The position numbers and the translations under genes were made by a program. From the NCBI GenBank assembly GCA_017552165.1, contig JAFZCF010000137.1:1-17758 (forward strand): a DNA stretch of 17,758 nucleotides, in the 5' to 3' direction. Every line of letters starts with the position of its first letter. The stretch's first letter is position 1. The notes under the pieces were generated by a model that was not told the DNA's origin, did not search any database, and worked only from the letters and a program-made list of their open reading frames with translations. Positions 15,602 through 17,758 of the stretch are shown here, one piece after another. This DNA is from Clostridia bacterium (GTDB lineage: Bacteria > Bacillota_A > Clostridia > Oscillospirales > CAG-272).

Positions 15602-16701
15602 GAGTTCTGATGACCGGCGGCGGGACCGGAGGACATATCAATCCCGCCCTCGCGATCTGCAGGATAATAAAAGAGCGGGAGCCGGACTCTGAAATCATGT
15701 TCGTCGGAACGCCGAACGGCATGGAAAACGAGCTCGTAACACGCGAGGGATATCCGATAAAGCACGTCAGGATCAAAGGCATCCGCCGCGGTACGATCCT
15801 CGGTAATCTGAAGACCGCGCGGCTCATGCTGAGCTCTAAAAAAGAGGCAGGGAAGATAATCCGCGAATTCTCCCCCGACGTGTGCATAGGAACCGGCGGT
15901 TTTGTGTCCTGGCCGCTCATAAGCGCCGCCGAGTCGCTCGGCGTGCCGACCGTGCTCCATGAGTCAAACTGTCAGCCGGGAATGGCTGTCAAGGCGCTCG
16001 CCCCGAAGCTCAGTCTGCTTTTCACGAATTTTGAGGAGACCGCGGAGCTTGTGAAGTGCCGTAACGTAATTCGTTCAGGCAACCCGATGCGGAAGGGAAT
16101 TGCAAAGACCGGGCAGCGCGAGGCGATGCTCGGGCTCGGGCTCGGGGAATACGGTTATTCGGTGCTCTCCTGCGGAGGGAGCAACGGCGCCGAGGCCATC
16201 TCGAACGAGATGATCCCGACGATGAAACTTTTTTCGTCACGTCACCCCGAAGTTTTTCATCTCCATCAGACGGGGAAACGCAAATTCGAGGACGTAAAAA
16301 AGCGTTTTGACGACGAGGGTCTCTCGTCTTTTCCCAATCTCGAGATAAGGGACTACATTTACGATATGCCTCAGCGGCTGTGCGCCGCCGACGTCGTGAT
16401 CAGCCGGGCCGGCGCCATGACGCTTTCCGAACTCGCCGAGCTCGGCAAACCGGCAATATTGATACCTTCGCCTAACGTGGCGGACAATCATCAGTACAGG
16501 AACGCGAAGTCCCTCAGCGACAGGGGGGCGGCGGTACTCGTCGAGGAAAGCGAACTTGACGGGAAAAAGATCGCCTCGATTCTCGAGACGCTCGTCTTTG
16601 ACGAGGACAGAAAAAAAAGCATGTCGGAGGCGATCTCCGGGTTTGCGGTAAAAGACACCGATAAAATCATTTACGACGGCATAAGAAGCGTTATACGCTG
16701 A
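15598..16701 (+). CDS. murG: UDP-GlcNAc:lipid I N-acetylglucosamine transferase MurG
   Basis: This 367-residue peripheral membrane GT-B enzyme adds GlcNAc to lipid I, giving lipid II. The N-terminal glycine loop GGGTGGHINPALA (about 7-19) binds the lipid diphosphate, and a second glycine loop SCGGSNGA lies at 191-198. The UDP-GlcNAc site shows GAMTLSELAELGKP and then P-S-P-N-V-A-D-N-H-Q near 290-302. HESN at 121-124 replaces the more common HEQN, and GGFVSWP replaces GGYVSGP. I judge these to be lineage variants rather than defects. Start and ftsW stop overlap (ATGA), with a GGAGA-type site upstream. A 22-base gap with a strong Shine-Dalgarno leads into ftsQ. No murC or murB follows. Confidence 0.97.
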   Translation: MRVLMTGGGTGGHINPALAICRIIKEREPDSEIMFVGTPNGMENELVTREGYPIKHVRIKGIRRGTILGNLKTARLMLSSKKEAGKIIREFSPDVCIGTGGFVSWPLISAAESLGVPTVLHESNCQPGMAVKALAPKLSLLFTNFEETAELVKCRNVIRSGNPMRKGIAKTGQREAMLGLGLGEYGYSVLSCGGSNGAEAISNEMIPTMKLFSSRHPEVFHLHQTGKRKFEDVKKRFDDEGLSSFPNLEIRDYIYDMPQRLCAADVVISRAGAMTLSELAELGKPAILIPSPNVADNHQYRNAKSLSDRGAAVLVEESELDGKKIASILETLVFDEDRKKSMSEAISGFAVKDTDKIIYDGIRSVIR

Positions 16702-16723
16702 AAAAACGTGAAAGGAGGATCGT

Positions 16724-17602
16724 ATGGGGCTTTTTGATTTCAACGGAGCCGAACTGCTTGACGAAAACGTCAGCATTGAGGAGCTCAAAAACAACGAATC
16801 GCTTAAAAACATGAATATCAAAAACCGCCGCAGACAGATCCTCCGCACGGTTTTTTACGTTCTGATCGCCGTTCTGCTGCTCGCAGGGGCTTTTGCCGCC
16901 GGCGTGGCTCTGCTTTTCAGACTGAGGACGGTCGAGGTGACGGGGAACGAGAGGTACCTGACCGACGAAATGATTGAGGCGAGCGGGCTGAGGACGAATT
17001 CCAACCTGCTTTTCATCAGCACGGCGGAGGCGGAGCAGAACATCTCGGAGGCCTTCCCGTATATCAGAAAAGTGTCAGTCACGAAAAACTATCCGGACGG
17101 CGTCAGCATCACGGTCGAGGAGGACACCGCCAAGTGGTACGGCAAGATATGGGATCAGTGGTTCATCCTCACGGCAGACCTCAGGGTGATGGAAAAGATC
17201 CCGGGTCCCGAGGCGGCGGAGCAGTACGAAGGCGCACGGCTCAAACGCATCAGGCTTCCGGAGGTTAACTACGCGGTCGTCGGCGAAAAGCTGGTATTCG
17301 GCAGCGCCACGGCGTACGATTATACGGTGAAATTTCTCGACGAGATTTCGGCGCTCGACATATTCGGGCGGCTTGAGTTTATCGACGTAGGCAACAGATA
17401 TCATATCGCTCTCTACATGAACGACCACAGATACAAGCTTCTTATCGGCGACTCGGACGCCGTCGAGGCGAAGATCAGACTTATCGAAAAAATCATTTCG
17501 GATTCCGACGATATCGAGCAGATAACGATCGCGTCATTCAACGCCGAATACGTCAATCCGATCATTTATCGCAAGGAAAGCGAGCTATATTCATACGATT
17601 AA
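16724..17602 (+). CDS. ftsQ: Cell division protein FtsQ/DivIB
   Basis: This 292-residue bitopic protein has a ~40-residue cytoplasmic tail, one membrane helix (about 41-66), and a POTRA domain (about 67-133) starting LRTVEVTGNERY and containing FPYIRKVSVTKNYPDGVSI. A beta domain follows to the end. By family knowledge it joins FtsL and FtsB/DivIC to recruit and regulate FtsW and the PBP. The strong AGGAGG at 16713-16718 lies 5 bases before the ATG and supports this start, giving it a better ribosome site than most genes of this cluster. In Firmicutes the name divIB is also used. It ends the second dcw segment; beyond it a new promoter appears. Confidence 0.93.
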   Translation: MGLFDFNGAELLDENVSIEELKNNESLKNMNIKNRRRQILRTVFYVLIAVLLLAGAFAAGVALLFRLRTVEVTGNERYLTDEMIEASGLRTNSNLLFISTAEAEQNISEAFPYIRKVSVTKNYPDGVSITVEEDTAKWYGKIWDQWFILTADLRVMEKIPGPEAAEQYEGARLKRIRLPEVNYAVVGEKLVFGSATAYDYTVKFLDEISALDIFGRLEFIDVGNRYHIALYMNDHRYKLLIGDSDAVEAKIRLIEKIISDSDDIEQITIASFNAEYVNPIIYRKESELYSYD

Positions 17603-17606
17603 GGCC

Positions 17607-17634
17607 AAAAAAATATTTTTTCGTTAAAAAAGTA
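17607..17634 (+). promoter_or_regulatory. A/T-rich tract upstream of the last promoter (possible UP element)
   Basis: Seven A residues, then ATTTTTT-like and TTAAAAAA runs fill the region directly before the -35 box at 17636. This resembles an UP element that binds the RNA polymerase alpha subunit. The AT palindrome here lacks GC pairs, so I do not read it as an intrinsic terminator for ftsQ. Confidence 0.4.
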
Positions 17635-17635
17635 C

Positions 17636-17664
17636 TTGCAATAAACCAGAAAATGGGTTATTAT
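17636..17664 (+). promoter_or_regulatory. Sigma-A promoter of the gene at the right edge
   Basis: TTGCAA at 17636-17641 and TATTAT at 17659-17664 are separated by 17 bases. Transcription would start near 17671, giving a leader of about 80 bases with a GC-rich, partly self-complementary block (about 17690-17707) before the start codon. Confidence 0.75.
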
Positions 17665-17751
17665 ATTAGAGATAATGATTTGAACGGTGTCGCCGCGGCG
17701 GCGGCCCCGTAAAGATACGTAAAAAGTAAACGCGAACAGGAGAACGGTGTA

Positions 17752-17758
17752 ATGGCAA
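17752..17758 (+). CDS. Start of the next gene, cut by the window edge (possibly ftsZ)
   Basis: An ATG at 17752 is preceded at 9 bases by AGGAG (17738-17742) and lies about 80 bases after a good promoter, so a gene probably begins here. Only Met-Ala is visible, so the product cannot be read. ftsZ commonly follows ftsQ/divIB in clostridial clusters and is the leading guess from position alone. Confidence 0.45.

Noticed and set aside
17605..17622. A/T palindrome after ftsQ as a terminator
   Set aside because: The stem is only A-T pairs, too weak for intrinsic termination; it fits better as A/T-rich DNA upstream of the next promoter.
1..17758. Mobile elements, CRISPR, phage, toxin-antitoxin or defence genes
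   Set aside because: No transposase, integrase, spaced repeat array, nuclease or small two-gene module was seen; nearly all the sequence is covered by housekeeping genes.

Overview
The window looks like a chromosomal segment of a Gram-positive bacterium of the class Clostridia, probably an uncultured, moderately GC-rich gut-type lineage. The evidence is the gene order of its division and cell-wall (dcw) cluster (mraZ-rsmH-ftsL-PBP with PASTA repeats-murF-mraY-ftsW-murG-ftsQ), the DivIB-type FtsQ, the clostridial flavour of MurG and FtsW, and the sigma-A-like promoters. The exact family cannot be fixed from this sequence alone.

Layout. The left part (1-7271) is entirely on the minus strand and holds two transcription units. 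The first, read right to left, has a TTGAAA-17-TATAAT promoter (7302-7330). It drives a GT2-GtrA glycosyltransferase/flippase fusion, a CtpE-like P-type cation ATPase and a pyrimidine-nucleoside phosphorylase, and ends at a strong intrinsic terminator (2203-2243). Just beyond that terminator a second promoter (2142-2170) starts a polyamine ABC importer operon, potA-potB-potC; potC runs off the left edge. Most minus-strand junctions are 4-base ATGA stop/start overlaps, implying translational coupling.

A 325-base divergent spacer (7272-7596) carries the two back-to-back promoters. On the plus side it also carries three GTGG-core repeats spaced exactly 10 bases apart just after the -10 box, which look like MraZ autoregulatory boxes.

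The right part (7597-17758) is the dcw cluster on the plus strand. It appears to be split in two. mraZ-rsmH-ftsL ends at a GC-rich hairpin (9527-9553), and a fresh TTGACT-17-TATAAT promoter (9592-9620) drives PBP-murF-mraY-ftsW-murG-ftsQ. A further promoter (17636-17664) precedes a gene whose first codons are at the right edge, possibly ftsZ.

Together the plus-strand genes make and polymerise septal peptidoglycan. MurF finishes the UDP-MurNAc-pentapeptide, MraY makes lipid I, MurG makes lipid II, FtsW (SEDS) and the class B PBP polymerise and cross-link it, and FtsL and FtsQ/DivIB scaffold the complex. murE, murD and murC, commonly found in such clusters, are missing here, leaving murF as the only Mur ligase gene. 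I see no mobile elements, CRISPR arrays, rRNA or tRNA, and no convincing new multi-gene system. The more interesting points are the MraZ operator, the pared-down dcw content and its internal terminator/promoter, a divergent SEDS motif in FtsW, and the unusual minus-strand operon grouping.
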